Below the pieces are notes generated by a model. It was not told the origin of the DNA and ran no database searches. It was given only the letters and a program-made list of their open reading frames with translations. A stretch of 64,000 nucleotides of DNA from Dicyema japonicum. Taxonomy: Eukaryota > Dicyemida > Rhombozoa > Dicyemidae. The DNA lies in the NCBI GenBank assembly GCA_011109175.1, contig RDEW01000030.1, positions 614,094 through 678,093 of the forward strand, given 5' to 3'. Below, piece after piece: positions 23,646 to 34,329 of the stretch. Numbering within the stretch: the first letter of the stretch is position 1; each line of letters begins with the position of its first letter. A program made the translations under genes and the position numbers.

Positions 23646-23719
23646 CCACTAAATTAATTTAGTAATTAAATTAACTATTGGTGTTCTTGGGTTAATAATA
23701 ATAATTAGTTAAGTTATAG

Positions 23720-24066
23720 TTGTGTGAGCCAAACCCTGGGGATGTCGAGCCAACTGGACCAGCTAGGATAGTTCAACTGAATGTAAATGGAATCAAGAGT
23801 AAAACACATGAACTTCGGGCCTATTTGGAGAAACACCGCATCGACATATTATTACTTCAAAGAATCAAAACTTTCTGCCATCTATGCAACACAGATTCTT
23901 AGGATTCACTGTCATTCGCCGTGACAGACGTGGAAAACTTGGCGGAGGTCTTCTTACTGTCATTCGTAACGAAATCTCGTACGAGGATATCAGTGACTAT
24001 GTCTACACTATGCTCCATGACTGTGGAAATCTCGAACTTGTGGTAATCAAAAATCCGATTCCCTAG
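23720..24066 (+). mobile_element. LINE APE-endonuclease N-terminal fragment
   Basis: The plus strand carries CEPNPGDVEPTGPARIVQLN, VNGIKSKTHELRAYLEKHRI and then, in another frame, GFTVIRRDRRGKLGGGLLTV and IRNEISYEDI. This is the start of an APE-type endonuclease with the usual PNPGD preface. A frameshift lies near 23880, where the expected QE(T/H)K catalytic segment reads QRIK, so the domain is inactive. Confidence 0.75.
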
Positions 24067-24539
24067 ACTTTCTATAACATTAGTCAAACATCTCTTTCTT
24101 TTAAGTTCCTGCTGCTCCCGTGCTCCCAGATTCTCATGGAAAGATGTGATTATTTGTAATGACTTCAGTGCGAAGCATCCATTATGGCTGGCAAGACAAG
24201 CCCATGACAAAATGGGAAGATGTTAATTTATGACCTTCACAGTCTCTGCACACTCAACGCCAGCAAACATCATCTTGGAAGAATTCACCGAAAAGTTCAG
24301 AAGTCGTCCACGTACATCGCATCCTGAAGTACTGATTGGTGACCTGAGATCAGTAAACTAAGGGACGGTGAAGAGCTCAGTAGTCTGCGGAGCCTGACAT
24401 TGAATAGGAGAGGGTGGGAGAGATTATCATCGAGAATCATACAGACGTGGCTGATGAACGAATAGAATTCCCGAGAATTATCCACATTACGAACCTCGCA
24501 CATGGTAGTCCAGCTTAGTTCGTTCTAGTAATGGACTCA

Positions 24540-24790
24540 TTAATTCATCGACTGGGATCCAACAAGGTGATCCTCCTGGTCCACTTCTTTTTTCTTTGGC
24601 AGTTGACGAGGCTGTCCGAGTATGATGGTTTTCAATTGTTGGTATTTGTACGATGCTATGATCATTGGCTCAACCAAGTGGGTCATGTATAGTCTAGAAA
24701 TATTTCTTCCAACTCTTAGCAGTCATGGACTCGAGATTAATCGCGTAAATCTGAAATTTAAACTCTGGAACTATCGCAAGATGAATTTTT
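24540..24790 (+). mobile_element. RT fragment with GIQQGDPPGPLLFSLAV motif
   Basis: TGIQQGDPPGPLLFSLAVDE is RT motif 4 of a LINE family different from C, K and J. It is followed by YDAMIIG, where YADD would be, and HGLEIN. A sister piece lies at 48551-48736 on the minus strand (DGFQLFVFSKTDDTMIGEYS), so this probably belongs to LINE-R. Confidence 0.6.
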
Positions 24791-24796
24791 TGGTGT

Positions 24797-26352
24797 CCAG
24801 ACATTTGGCCGACAGAAAATTCTGGTTTTAAAATTCAGAGATAAAATTCAAGATAAAAACATCAAATAAAATGAGTTAAAAAGTTACATCAATACTCATT
24901 GTTCTGTAGGTAAAGCAGTTAAGATTTACTTAAAGGTTATGAGAAAGCGCAGTCAAAAATTCTACTGGAGTGTATCCATCATATTTTTCAATGATACTGT
25001 TTATCCTTTTGTCCACATCCTGGTACTTCTTTACTTTCTTATTGTTATTCCGGCCATCACTTGTTCTACTGTGAGCTCCCACTCTGACTGTTCTTTTCGT
25101 ATTTTTGCAACAAGCAGTCAAACGGTCGGATGTTTTATAGACACTCTTTGTGAAAAATCTGTGCCATCCGTCAAGTGAATTCGTAGTTCTTGGGAGGCCT
25201 TCTGCCTGTCTGTCGTGTATATTCCACATTTCCAAACTAAACAATAGTCTTCTTCTTCCACGTTGCAAAGCTCCGATCCATGTTGTCTCAAAATAGGTCA
25301 GAAAATCTCCCAACACGTCATCAGTCTCGTCATCTATAGTTTCAAGGAGCGCTCGGAAACTCTCAATGACTTGAGGTACATGAACAAATGCCAGTGCTTG
25401 AATACTTTTAATTAAGTTTGCATTTGCTGGTCATTATACCATGCCTGCAGTCATAGATTTTGTATTTTCGGCATAAACACTGCCCAAAGTGAAAGTAGAA
25501 GCCATACATATTTGCATTTGGAAAAATTCTGTTGATAGCATTGATCGCTGCTCACTCATAATCTATGGTAAATGATAGTGGATTCAATTGTGGTTCTTTT
25601 CTCTTTCAGTGTTAAAAATATTTGTTCATACATTTGTTGAGATTTTTCTCGAGCAATAGCGTACACTAATGGAACCGTACATGTTTCACATAATGTAACA
25701 TGTGTATAACTGAAAACCTAATGGAGCTGAATCAAAAGTACCATCACATAACCAATGTTCTTTCATAGACATAAGATCAAGGTTTCTTGCTGTTGTTAAT
25801 ATAAGCAATCCATCACTATCGTGTAGTACAAAATCATCTCCTTTGAGAGTACTTTTAAGTTCATCAGTTAGAACATTACCGTCTTGTATTTGATCTGTAC
25901 GCTGTCGTCGAACAGTAGGGTTTCTTTTTTGGGTAGCGCACAAGCAGCATCAATAGGGTATGTGCTTAAACAATTTTGGATAACTGTGGATGTAGTTTTT
26001 CAGAATCTCTCGCTTTTTTCTTTATTGTATTGACGGTTTTCAGCGCATGTAAACGTCCTGCATATGGTGGATGTTCGTGTAGTGTCATAGTTTCATTAAG
26101 TTCTTCGTTAACAGTTCTTACTCTGCCTTTGCGTTTTCCTTTCAGCTCACATCTCCAATATATGACATTGTCTCTCTGTCTATCCATAACGTACGCATAT
26201 CCATCATGCAGAAGTTTTCTCTTTCCACGAGTGGTTTGTGAAAATTCCATTTTTTACCGTTATTAAAATACATAGTGTATTTATTGATCATTTATGCTTA
26301 ATTGAATTGTTGGCTAAACGTCTGTTGGCCAAATGTCCTGTCGGCCAATTGT
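24797..26352 (-). mobile_element. FLYWCH/MULE DNA transposon, degenerate
   Basis: Mutator-like element. From 26250 the minus strand encodes a FLYWCH zinc-finger region (YAYVMDRQRDNVIYWRCE, then C/H ligands to TLHEHPP). Next comes a MULE transposase core (KEHWLCDGTFDSAPLGFQLY, first acidic residue of the catalytic triad). The conserved end follows: FETTWIGAL and RTTNSLDGWHRFF, finishing at 24930. Stops and frameshifts separate the parts. Probable terminal inverted repeats: GACATTTGGCCGACAG near 24800 against CTGTTGGCCAAATGTCC and CTGTCGGCCAATTGTCC at 26315-26350. FLYWCH finger fused to MULE transposase is a known animal element layout. Confidence 0.82.
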
Positions 26353-26359
26353 CCTAGTA

Positions 26360-26920
26360 CCGGAAATCACGATGCAGGATCGTGTCTTTTATCCCCGATG
26401 TGGAACACCTCGGATATTGGACTCACCGATTATCCCTCATTTTCTAAATAAGAAACTGTCGGAGATTAGTGGAGCCACCGTTAATTTGCACGAGCTTGAT
26501 TCCCATTCTCGGTTTTTTTCTCCTGAAGAATTTTCTTTTCCATCCAAGATTAATATTTTTGGGCCGATCCTTTCCTTGCAACCTATTTTCGGCAAGCCTG
26601 GAAAATTTCAACATTCTTACCACCAAATCTATTGTGAATATTCAGTTCGATAACATTGTACTGATACAAGATTTGGGGGAATCGGCTTAACTTACATTTT
26701 GGACGTTTCCTGTCCTCTTTGTCTAGCACGCGTTCCTCATCCAGAATATTCTTCCAGATTTCTGCAAATCCGCTCTGGACGACAAAAATGGTGATGGGTT
26801 GAAGAATTGGTCGGCGGTTTTGAAGAAACCCCTCTTGATCCAACTGGACCGACATCCACACAGATTGAGGAACTGGACGACTACTCAATCGACCCTTTTG
26901 GAAACGGACAACTTTCACCG
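26360..26920 (+). mobile_element. LINE-R fragment
   Basis: The plus strand reads CGTPRILDSPIIPHFLNKKL, ATVNLHELDSHSRFFSPEEF and later EYSSRFLQIRSG. These align with the minus-strand piece at 47930-48740 (CGTPHSIGLP..., HTDHSSRFLQIAHGLKSW). Both are decayed. Confidence 0.55.
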
Positions 26921-27097
26921 TCGGGGTTGCATTCTGTCAGCCTCTTTCCCCGGCAGTGGTGTTGACTGAGCGTGTTTACATCATCTTCAATTGCTTCTGT
27001 TCCAAATGATTTCTCCGACAGGTGTCAGAGGAAACAGCCTCTCAATTACCTGAGCTGAATTACTTTGATTATTTATTAACTCAAATTTATTGTTTTG

Positions 27098-27432
27098 TTA
27101 CGTAATTAACACCGAGAAGAAAGTTAACAGGAAACAACTAGTTGAGTGTACCCAGTTCCCACTATTGCAGAGTCCTTCAAAGTCACACAATTCCATCCGG
27201 AACCAGCATAAAAGGTAAAAGACGTCCATTCCTTGCAGTAGTATTAACCTTTCCAGTGGATTGATGGAGAGCAAATGATCTTTTTTCATTCCAGCCTGAC
27301 ACTGAGCGCCACCTGAGACAGGTGGATCACATGACGCCACTCAAGTAGGAAGGGAAAGAGGAGGAACAGACAAAACAAACAGAAAACTCCAGCCAATTAT
27401 CTACGTAGCACCACATTGCGTTACGCGGCAAA
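27098..27432 (-). mobile_element. SINE-B copy
   Basis: In reverse, the head GCCGCGTAACGCAATGTGGT is at the right end. The body has GTCATGTGATCCACCTGTCT and a GCCAGG.TGG block. The tail (AACTAGTTGTTTCCTG, then TCGGTGTTAATTACG) is at the left. Copies of the same layout lie at 45592-45930 and 47140-47365. Confidence 0.65.
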
Positions 27433-27513
27433 AATCACTGTTACGTAATAAAAATTAAATATTTAATGAAATCGATAGAATTAAAATTAGAGCCCAAAAA
27501 TCAAATATACTAA

Positions 27514-28201
27514 TTATTGTAATATTCTGATCGTAACCATTCCTTCAAATGAAAAGTCATTATTAATTGAAGGTTCATAGTGATAGTAGGATTCCCCAGT
27601 TTCATCCAAACAGTCCACCAGATATGTTGACGGACCAAATATTCCAACATCATTTAGATTTTTTCCTATAATATATTCTGCCCCTGTGTCCTGATTCAGA
27701 TACTGATGCCATCCATTTCCGAAATTTCTTCCATATCTTGCATACTCTAATGTGCTATTGTTAAAAGTGATTGAAAGCATTTTATGATGTACTCTTTTAG
27801 AGCTTGGCAAGGCAGCAAGTGGAGTCAGGACTAGTCCAAGGAGTACTACAAATAAATAAATTTTTACATAAAATTATTAGACCCATCACTTTATAGTTTT
27901 TGAAAAAGGGAACTTTCTTTTCCGGAATTTCGACTGGTTCTGTCATTTTTCTTGTTGTAGTTATAGATTTCGTGGTTGAACTGAATTGAATTTCATTAAG
28001 TTCTAGGATTTTTACGTAGCAAACTTAGCGAAGAAGACGATTCCAGGGATGACGAATCATCGGGAATACGGTCAGTCAAAAAAATTTTATTTATTTCTTT
28101 TTTCTTAAATAAATCAATTAAGTAACCAAGTCCTCATTTTGGGAGTCATCAAGAGAGCTGCTGTCATCGCTGTACATCGACCCTTCCGTGTTAGTGGCCA
28201 T
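27514..28201 (-). CDS. Type II membrane protein A (paralogue of 36.8 kb gene)
   Basis: Family not recognised. ATG at 28201 starts an acidic Ser-rich N-terminus (YSDDSSSLDDSQNEDL). Exons joined over 22-23-nt introns continue through DDSSSLESSSSLS, a Thr/Ser stretch STTKSITTTRKM, and a membrane helix VMGLIILLLLGLVLTPLAAL. A C-terminal domain of about 90 residues follows (NFGNGWHQYL, LNDVGIFGPSTYLVD, YYHYEP). The helix exists only if the 22-nt intron 27846-27867 is spliced; it interrupts the helix codons in phase 1. Total is about 208 residues, with no signal peptide, so N-in/C-out is expected. The C-terminal domain aligns with the gene at 36794-38003. It begins 5 nt after the stop of the upstream gene. 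Confidence 0.75.
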
Positions 28202-28206
28202 ATCCT

Positions 28207-28599
28207 CTACAAAATTTTAAATTTATAAAAACGTGGATCTTCGTTAGTTCTACGTATGCACATTTGTTTAAATTTTTTTTCAAGATTTAACACATGTTTA
28301 TTAGTTGTGTATGAAAAATGATTTGGTCTATATTTACCTAAACGTCCGTCATATGCTGTATTCTGAATCTCAAAATCTTCTCCATAATTTCTAAAAAGCA
28401 AGGTTGCAAGAAATGGGGAAATCAGTTTTAGTGGTATGTTTTCCTTTTTATATCTTTCTTTCCTGAATTTGTCAATATCGTAAGATCTAATTCTTCTTAG
28501 ACCACTCTCAATCATTGACATTTCAAAAAAATGTTTATCTTCCAGTTTTTTCATGTCTTCTTTTTCTTTCTTTTCTTTCAATGTCAATTGTTCACTCAT
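28207..28599 (-). CDS. Unrecognised basic 130-residue protein
   Basis: A single open frame of 130 codons, start at 28599 after an AT-rich spacer. The N-terminal third is charged and helical (KEKKEKEDMKKLEDKHFF). The rest is folded-looking with aromatic and basic residues (NYGEDFEIQNTAYDGRLGKY, NHFSYTTNKHVLNLEKKFKQ). No signal peptide or membrane segment. I do not recognise it; small axonemal or mitochondrial proteins have such a look, which is only an impression. Its stop codon TAG is also the AG of TTTTGTAG, 5 nt before the ATG of the next gene, which could serve as that gene's (trans-)splice acceptor. Confidence 0.6.
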   Translation of the reverse strand: MSEQLTLKEKKEKEDMKKLEDKHFFEMSMIESGLRRIRSYDIDKFRKERYKKENIPLKLISPFLATLLFRNYGEDFEIQNTAYDGRLGKYRPNHFSYTTNKHVLNLEKKFKQMCIRRTNEDPRFYKFKIL

Positions 28600-28746
28600 T
28601 TTGATGCAAACTTTTGGTGTACGGTAAATTGACTTAATAACTGAAAATATTTATACAAATTAAGCCTATTTCCTAAATAAACAAATTTAATTGTTGTAAT
28701 AAGAAATATTAATCAATTATTAATAAATTTTAAATTAAAAACTATT

Positions 28747-30130
28747 TTGGCAAATTATCTAAAATTTATTAAAAATAAATCTTATTCGATCAGAACAAAA
28801 TGGAAACACTTTGGAACCACAGAACCCAACTCTAGTCGTTATAATTTGGAATCCTTAATCAGTCAATCAGAAGGGGCCCTAGCATTCAAAGAATATCTGG
28901 ATGCAGAACTAGAAAACATGCCTACGGAAAATCCTAGGATTTTGTATAGTAGTCAATACACAAAAGGAGCCAGCCTGCATCTATTGAAAAAAAATGAGAA
29001 AATCCTATCGCACAATGACATGTACACGGTGAAGGACCTTGCCAATAAGCAGAAGACCATATGGATGCTATATCAAAATACTGACGATTCGAACGTAAAA
29101 TCAAAATTGGGCAACAAAGAAAAACTATCAAAGCAAAAATAAGAAAAACTATACGTCAACATAACAGAAATAGAGCAATGGACCAAATTAAGAAGATAGA
29201 ATCTCTCAAGGACAACGCTAATTCTACGAGGATGTTAAACAGATAAAGGAAAGAGACCCTCAGTTGATAATGATAAGAGATGACAAAGGAACGCAGATTG
29301 TGGACCAAAGGGAAGTGGCGGAAATTATCGCTGCCCACTTTGGAGAACTTTTCAATCTAAGGAACGACAAAAATTGGATGAAGAAATCACACCATATGAA
29401 GTTGAACTTGCGAGTTCCAAGTTGAAAAACAACAGGATTCCCGGCCCCGACGGACTTGGTGATGGATTCTTCAAATATGGAACCCAAAAGCTGTATGAAT
29501 GCATCGCTAGGATCCTGAATGAAATGTACTATTATGGTCACACGCTGACTCTGGAAAAGGATATCTTGATATCTGTACAGAAGGCGAATAAACAAGAGCT
29601 AAGGTGGAGAACCTCCGTCCAGTCATATCAATGAAGTCACTTCGGAAAATTCTGGCGAACATAACATTACAAAGGATGGAAGGACGCATAGATACTTTTT
29701 TGTAGCTATACCACAGCGGATTCAGAAAAGGAAGATCTAGTTCCGATGTTTTGTGGTCCCATAAATGGAGATCTGCGGCCGTTCAAAAGTTCAAAATGTC
29801 TACAACCATCCTCGGAATCGACATTTCGAGGGCCTTTGACTCTGTCGACAGACGGAGGCTAATACTGGTTCTGTTGGGGAGTTTCCTAGACGAATCCACT
29901 GTCAGAATGGCCACCACCCTCCTAGCTGATACTTGGCTCACTGTAAGATTCCTCTGACATTTGAGACGACTGTTGGCACTCCACAGGGAGACCCATTATC
30001 ACCTATTTTTTGTCATATACCTTGAAGCTGCTTTACGAGAGTCAAAACCGATAATGGGTGAAAAGACAAACATTATTGCGTATTCTGACGACGTAGACTT
30101 TATTTCAAATGACAAAATATCGCTCACCCG
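28747..30130 (+). mobile_element. LINE-C copy, linker plus RT
   Basis: An open frame 28747-29142 is the endonuclease-RT linker. Then RT motifs appear in shifting frames: SSKLKNNRIPGPDGLGDGFF, SMKSLRKILANITLQRME, SGFRKGRSSSDVLWSHKWRS, LGIDISRAFDSVDRRRL, VGTPQGDPLSPIF and AYSDDVDFISND. The YADD Ala-Asp pair is changed to YSDD. It is truncated at the 3' side near 30130 and dead. Confidence 0.85.
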
Positions 30131-30718
30131 CTTGTCCCAAAAATATACTCGACCTTTGCAAATTGGCCACATTTTGAAAATTTTACTAAGAAAAAATCCT
30201 ATCTCCTTTCTCTCTAGTCTACTATTTAGCTTGTCTACTAGCTTAGTTTATCATCTACCATTTGAGACTGCAGCTTTGTTATGAGAGATAAAATATCCTC
30301 TCTATCGGAATAATTGGAGTCCCTTTTTTGCTACAGCCAGTCTATAATGACATGGTGCTAGTCCTGCTGTGCCTCATATAGTTCTCTATTCCTGACAATC
30401 TGTCTCCACATGGAGGTTGGCAGGACTCCTTTTGATCAGCCCTATGAAGACAATGATCAAAGGTAGGTCGAAGACCACCTAATATGATCAGAGATCAAGT
30501 TAATTCAGCATGATTACTTTCAGTGAGGATTTCCCCAGGCTGTAAAATTTATTTATTTGCAACATTATTTGGTTTGTTAACTGATATTGCACGTATTTTG
30601 ATCGGTTTTGTGGGATTATGTTTTGGTGGGGATTTTTGGTAAATTTTTTTATTTAAAAATGGTTGTATTTCATGGGAGGCCTAAGAAATCCTATGCTTGA
30701 TGAGATTGGCATGTCTCA
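30131..30718. other. No gene recognised
   Basis: About 590 bases of LINE-like debris. I found no motif or exon pattern. Confidence 0.3.
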
Positions 30719-31345
30719 TCAATTCAGACATTTTTTCGGCGCAGTCGTAGACAACTCCACATTTTTCTCTTTAAGGTTCAAAGCAGTGCAAAAAGAAGCT
30801 TCTTTTTTTCTTGCCTTCTTTTGATCAGTTCTCCCGTTTTCTAATTTGCTCGCTTTCTCAGCTGAACAGCATGAAAATCTTTTAGCCGCTTTTTAATCGC
30901 CGATTTTGCCTGATCCAGTAATCTATGAATGCCTTAGCCTCCTCAGTTTGCTTAAGTTTCTGTCTCTGTTGTCTCTGAACCCGTTTTCTCTGCATGTATT
31001 CCTCCACGTCTTTCACACTATAATTACGAGTCCTGTCTGCAGTAATCTTGCCGGTTTAGAAGCCAAATTGCTTCGATTTAAATTTTCTGCCTAACTTTTT
31101 TTGTTTATTCTCATCAATATATCAGCCAGAAATTCGTTCTTCGCGATTTCTGTAATTTGCTCGTTGTTTGAAATTCCTGGCTCTACAGGAATCCTGGTCT
31201 GGCTTGTGTTTCTCGACTAGTTGTTGGAATTAGTGTTATTTTGAGGCTCACTTTTTTTGGTGGCCTCTCTTGGAAAATGGTGCTGATTTCTCCCAATTTT
31301 GGTAGTAATTTGTTCGGACAAGGGACATCCTTAGGTGGATGTCGG
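30719..31345 (-). CDS. Coiled-coil protein piece, possibly CEP350-like
   Basis: Host-type exons found by removing short introns. In order: GCPLSEQITTKIGRNQHHFP, then SQTRIPVEPGISNNEQITEI and EFLADILMRINKK, then RNYSVKDVEEYMQRKRVQRQ, ending AEKASKLENGRTDQKKAR... at a stop at 30719. The Y-S-x-x-D/E-V-E-E-Y/F-M-x-R-K pattern followed by an Arg/Gln-rich helix resembles a segment of CEP350-type centrosomal proteins; I hold this loosely. The intron inside RRLKS/AEKAS begins GC rather than GT (about 25 nt), and other introns are 35 and 59 nt. The 5' end lies further right but was not found. Confidence 0.42.
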
Positions 31346-31689
31346 CCACTGAGAGCTGGGTGTGGGGAAACCGAATTACATTGTCGACGAACATAGTTCC
31401 TGAGCTATTCAAAACACAGGTCAGGTTTTGTTGCCAATTCTTGTGTGCTTTGAATTATTTTAGGAGTCTTTCTTAAGTCAGCAACCTTTTTTTTATAGTC
31501 ATCGTTAATACAACGGGACGGCAAAAACTTAAAGCTACCACGTGAGACATCATAGAAACTACTTCTAAGTGATGATTGTTCCTATTTGTGTCATAAACTA
31601 ATTACGTTGTAAAATGAGTCTATACTGAACTCCACGTGGGCTTAAACTTCGATGTTAGTCCGCCAGCTTCTTTATATGGTAAAATTTAC

Positions 31690-31860
31690 CTGATTGGATA
31701 GAATAGCTGTTTCCCTGACAACTGCTAGAGAAATCCTTTGGAACAAGCATTCGATTTCCCAAAGTTTATTACTCATTTTCGATATCACTGACCCAAGCGA
31801 TCTTAGAAAAGAGACCGTCTTGGGCCTGAAGACTCCGCTCGTACATGGAATCTCACTTAT
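31690..31860 (+). repeat. Repeat C copy
   Basis: TCCTTTGGAACAAGCATTCGA, then CACTGACCCAAGCGATCTTA and GAAAAGAGACCGTCT match 43590-43680 with small changes. Nature unknown. Confidence 0.5.
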
Positions 31861-32133
31861 ATTTTCTGTTTAAAATTTCGATCTTTTGTGAGAATCTTTG
31901 ATTTTAGCGAAATAGCCCTTTCAACAGAGTCAGAACTTGCAGTTGAATAGACATATATGGTGGGAAATTCTTATTCAAATATTTCTAGTATTTCCAAAAT
32001 ACCAATTATTTGAAGTTTTTTGGAAATATATTTATTCACTTTACAAGGGTCTGTTTTGAAGTGAATATGTTGTAGGTCCAAAAATGCTTTCTTCATTGAA
32101 TAATCTCAATGATGACTAAATTTTAAATTCAAT

Positions 32134-32526
32134 TTATATAAATGAAACAATCAACCGGGGGTCATACACTAGCCCCCTGACTGCGTCGCTATTCCCTCTC
32201 AGGATGGCAAGCAAGATTCGATCTGCCAGGCCAAAGCATTTTATTTGGTCCCCGTTACGGCGGGATGCGGCACACAAATTTTTAATCCACCAAAGCAAAC
32301 GCCTGTTTGTGCCGAACAAATCTATCCTCCGATAGTCAATTACAGGCTTTCGTTTCCGAAAAGACGTGGAGAAGTAGGTCCGCCTTCTTACATTTTTGTC
32401 GCACGTCCTACTGACATGGACATCAATTCTTTCTTTAGTGGAAGAGTTTTTATAATGGAAAATCTTCACCATTTGAATTGGCCAGGGAGAATGTAGGAAG
32501 ATCACTTTCAACAACTTGTCGTCCAA
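32134..32526 (-). mobile_element. Retroelement C-terminal frame with RGNS motif
   Basis: A 130-codon minus-strand frame has PVIDYRRIDLFGTNRRLLWW and LADRILLAILRGNSDAVRGL near its end. The RGNS ending links it to 18885-19012 and 34025-34138. Probably the C-terminal domain of a retrotransposon; clade not recognised. To its right, 32590-32650 holds a tRNA-like GGATTCGAACCCACGA (reverse B box). Confidence 0.5.
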
Positions 32527-32939
32527 GAGGGACTCTTCGCCTCAGTGGTGAGATCTGTTAACGAGAATTGACATTCGCTGAAAACTCCATCTTTCGGATT
32601 CGAACCCACGACTATCAGATCCGATGTCATCAGACGTTACTTACAGTCAGAACGCCCGCGCTTTAGATTCGACTTATTATTATCTAACCCCCAAAAAAGA
32701 ATCCGATAAACCTCATCAGTATTGATAGCGTTTTACTGTGCTCCTCCATATACCCAAAGCTTTTCTAAATACACGACGTTTCCCGTTTGTGATAATTTGG
32801 AGAGTCGTGGACTTTTTTCACAAATTACGTGTACCATAGGCTTCTATTGCTGATTGGTAGAAGCGATCGGACTCCGAACCGCAGAGAGTAATGAAGCCAT
32901 AACCATTATTTCCGGATTGCCGCGTTATTATTAACCCAA

Positions 32940-33378
32940 AAACACCAATAGTTAATCTCTTGAAATTAATTAGGTGATCCCGACAATCCTAATGAGCTTT
33001 CTCAGCTTCTCCCGGTGTTGGACTTTTGACCCAACACAGTCATGGTACGGACGGGGGATAGTGTTCGTGAGAAGACCAACTGGGGTGATGTGCTTCTAGA
33101 AACCGCTTGACAACAGGACGGTCTGTCGACGACAGGTCCTGCTGGAAGATTAAGGTTAAGAAACTCTTGCCGTTTTGCTTGATAAGGTAGTCAAAGGGAC
33201 TAGGTAGAATATTGTTCAGCTTTGCGATGTGCGTTATGGTAGTCGCAGCTCGACATAGGGTGTTATCAACTTTAAGACGGTTGATCCACGAGAGATTAAT
33301 TCCCCATGCTGCACAGGCATAACTGATAGTCGGCTCGATGAATTGCTTATAGAGAATACCGAGAGCAGGGAATGGCAT
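32940..33378 (-). mobile_element. LINE-K C-terminal region and 3' end
   Basis: Minus-strand residues LYKQFIEPTISYACAAWG, then VDNTLCRAATTITH, are the classic post-RT region of CR1/Jockey-type LINEs. The frame runs to the LINE-K 3' end near 32940-33030 (GTGATCCCGACAATCC). Upstream parts are missing. Confidence 0.75.
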
Positions 33379-33540
33379 TTTTATTCCACCAAATATGGTT
33401 TTGATTAAACCAATTTTCCTCTGACAAGTTCCAATGGTCCGCGTTGTAGAGATTGCCGCGTTGTAGAGTAAGATTCGAATGTTAGATATTTATTTTAATA
33501 TTTATTTCATTTTTAATAATTTAAATAATAAATATTTACA

Positions 33541-33796
33541 TTAAAATAAATTATGTTTCTTTCCAAATAAATAATATAATCTATCTTTAGATTTTTGCTG
33601 TAAATTGAGCAAATCATCGATTCGTTTTTGCTCTTTTTTCTAAAAAAATAAAAATAATTGAAACAAATTTTAGGTATTTAAAAAAGTAGATCAAAAAGAA
33701 CAACAAAAATGCTCCAAAAACTAATAAAATTGGCAAAATTACTCCATATATGTAATATTCAGAGGAGAAAAACGATTCTTTCATTTCTATTTGCAT
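33541..33796 (-). CDS. Small membrane protein (last exons)
   Basis: ESFFSSEYYIYG precedes one strong membrane helix (GVILPILLVFGAFLLFFLIY). A 25-nt intron (GTTTCAA...TTTTTTAG) follows, then a basic helical tail FKKEQKRIDDLLNLQQKSKD ending at 33541. ATG at 33796 gives about 75 residues. However, a GTAAGT...AAATAG 24-nt intron just downstream of that ATG suggests an upstream exon (SRDLIDQIYK), so this may be the 3' part of the membrane gene reaching to 34314. Function unknown. Confidence 0.5.
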
Positions 33797-33904
33797 TCAG
33801 CGTCACTTACTATAAATTTGGTCAATCAAATCCCGGCTAATTAGTCTCTAGAGACTTTTTGGAAGCAAAATGAATAAATTATATGCATTAAATGTAAGTG
33901 AATA

Positions 33905-34314
33905 CGATACATAAACAAAATATGTTACCAACCATACGGCTAACCACGCCAGAAAATAGTCTAATTTTATAAAAACCGTTGGTCCAATGACGGCTGAGTT
34001 TTTGCGAGAACTCGGAGGATTGCTTGCCAGAAAGAAAAGGGATCAACGAGAAGGGTTATGGCTAAGACAAAAGATTGGAATGACCATACTCCGAGGGAAC
34101 TCGTTCGCAATCCACGCAGCAGGCTTCCTCAACTGACATTTGTTTTTTAAAAAAATTATTTTGTTTAAAAAAAATTTTATGAAAAACAAAATATGATAGA
34201 GATATTGAATTAAGGTAAATGGAAACCTACGTTACCCATAAAACACAGCCAAACAAAACCAACTAAAACACTTATTACGGCTGTTAATCCAACTTTAGTC
34301 TCGAATAACATCAT
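33905..34314 (-). CDS. Candidate exons of a multi-pass membrane protein
   Basis: Next to the truncated end of the 28S fragment, tandem ATGs at 34311 and 34314 open MLFETKVGLTAVISVLVGF, a hydrophobic exon ending near a GTAACG donor. A second hydrophobic stretch, NSAVIGPTVFIKLDYFLAWL, lies near 33990-33905. Together with 33541-33796 this could be one three-helix protein. The roughly 250-nt gap between exons holds an inserted RGNS-type fragment, far longer than any other intron here. I could not prove a splice path and do not recognise the family. Confidence 0.3.
34025..34138 (+). mobile_element. RGNS-tail retroelement fragment
   Basis: The plus strand reads KRDQREGLWLRQKIGMTI then LRGNSFAIHAAGFLN and a stop. 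It is the cleanest copy of this ending and lies antisense in a probable intron of the flanking membrane gene. Confidence 0.5.
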
Positions 34315-34329
34315 GGCTCTATCCGTATC

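Noticed and set aside
26583-26918. Minus-strand protein sharing FAEIWKN with plus-strand 48201-48390
   Set aside because: The similarity is the antisense of LINE-R (SRFLQI in the true frame); the coding sense is plus at 26.4 kb and minus at 48 kb.
33541-34314. V-ATPase subunit e or VMA21-like protein
   Set aside because: Helix order is vaguely similar but the conserved NPL(I/F)GP-type motif is absent and the exons are not proven.
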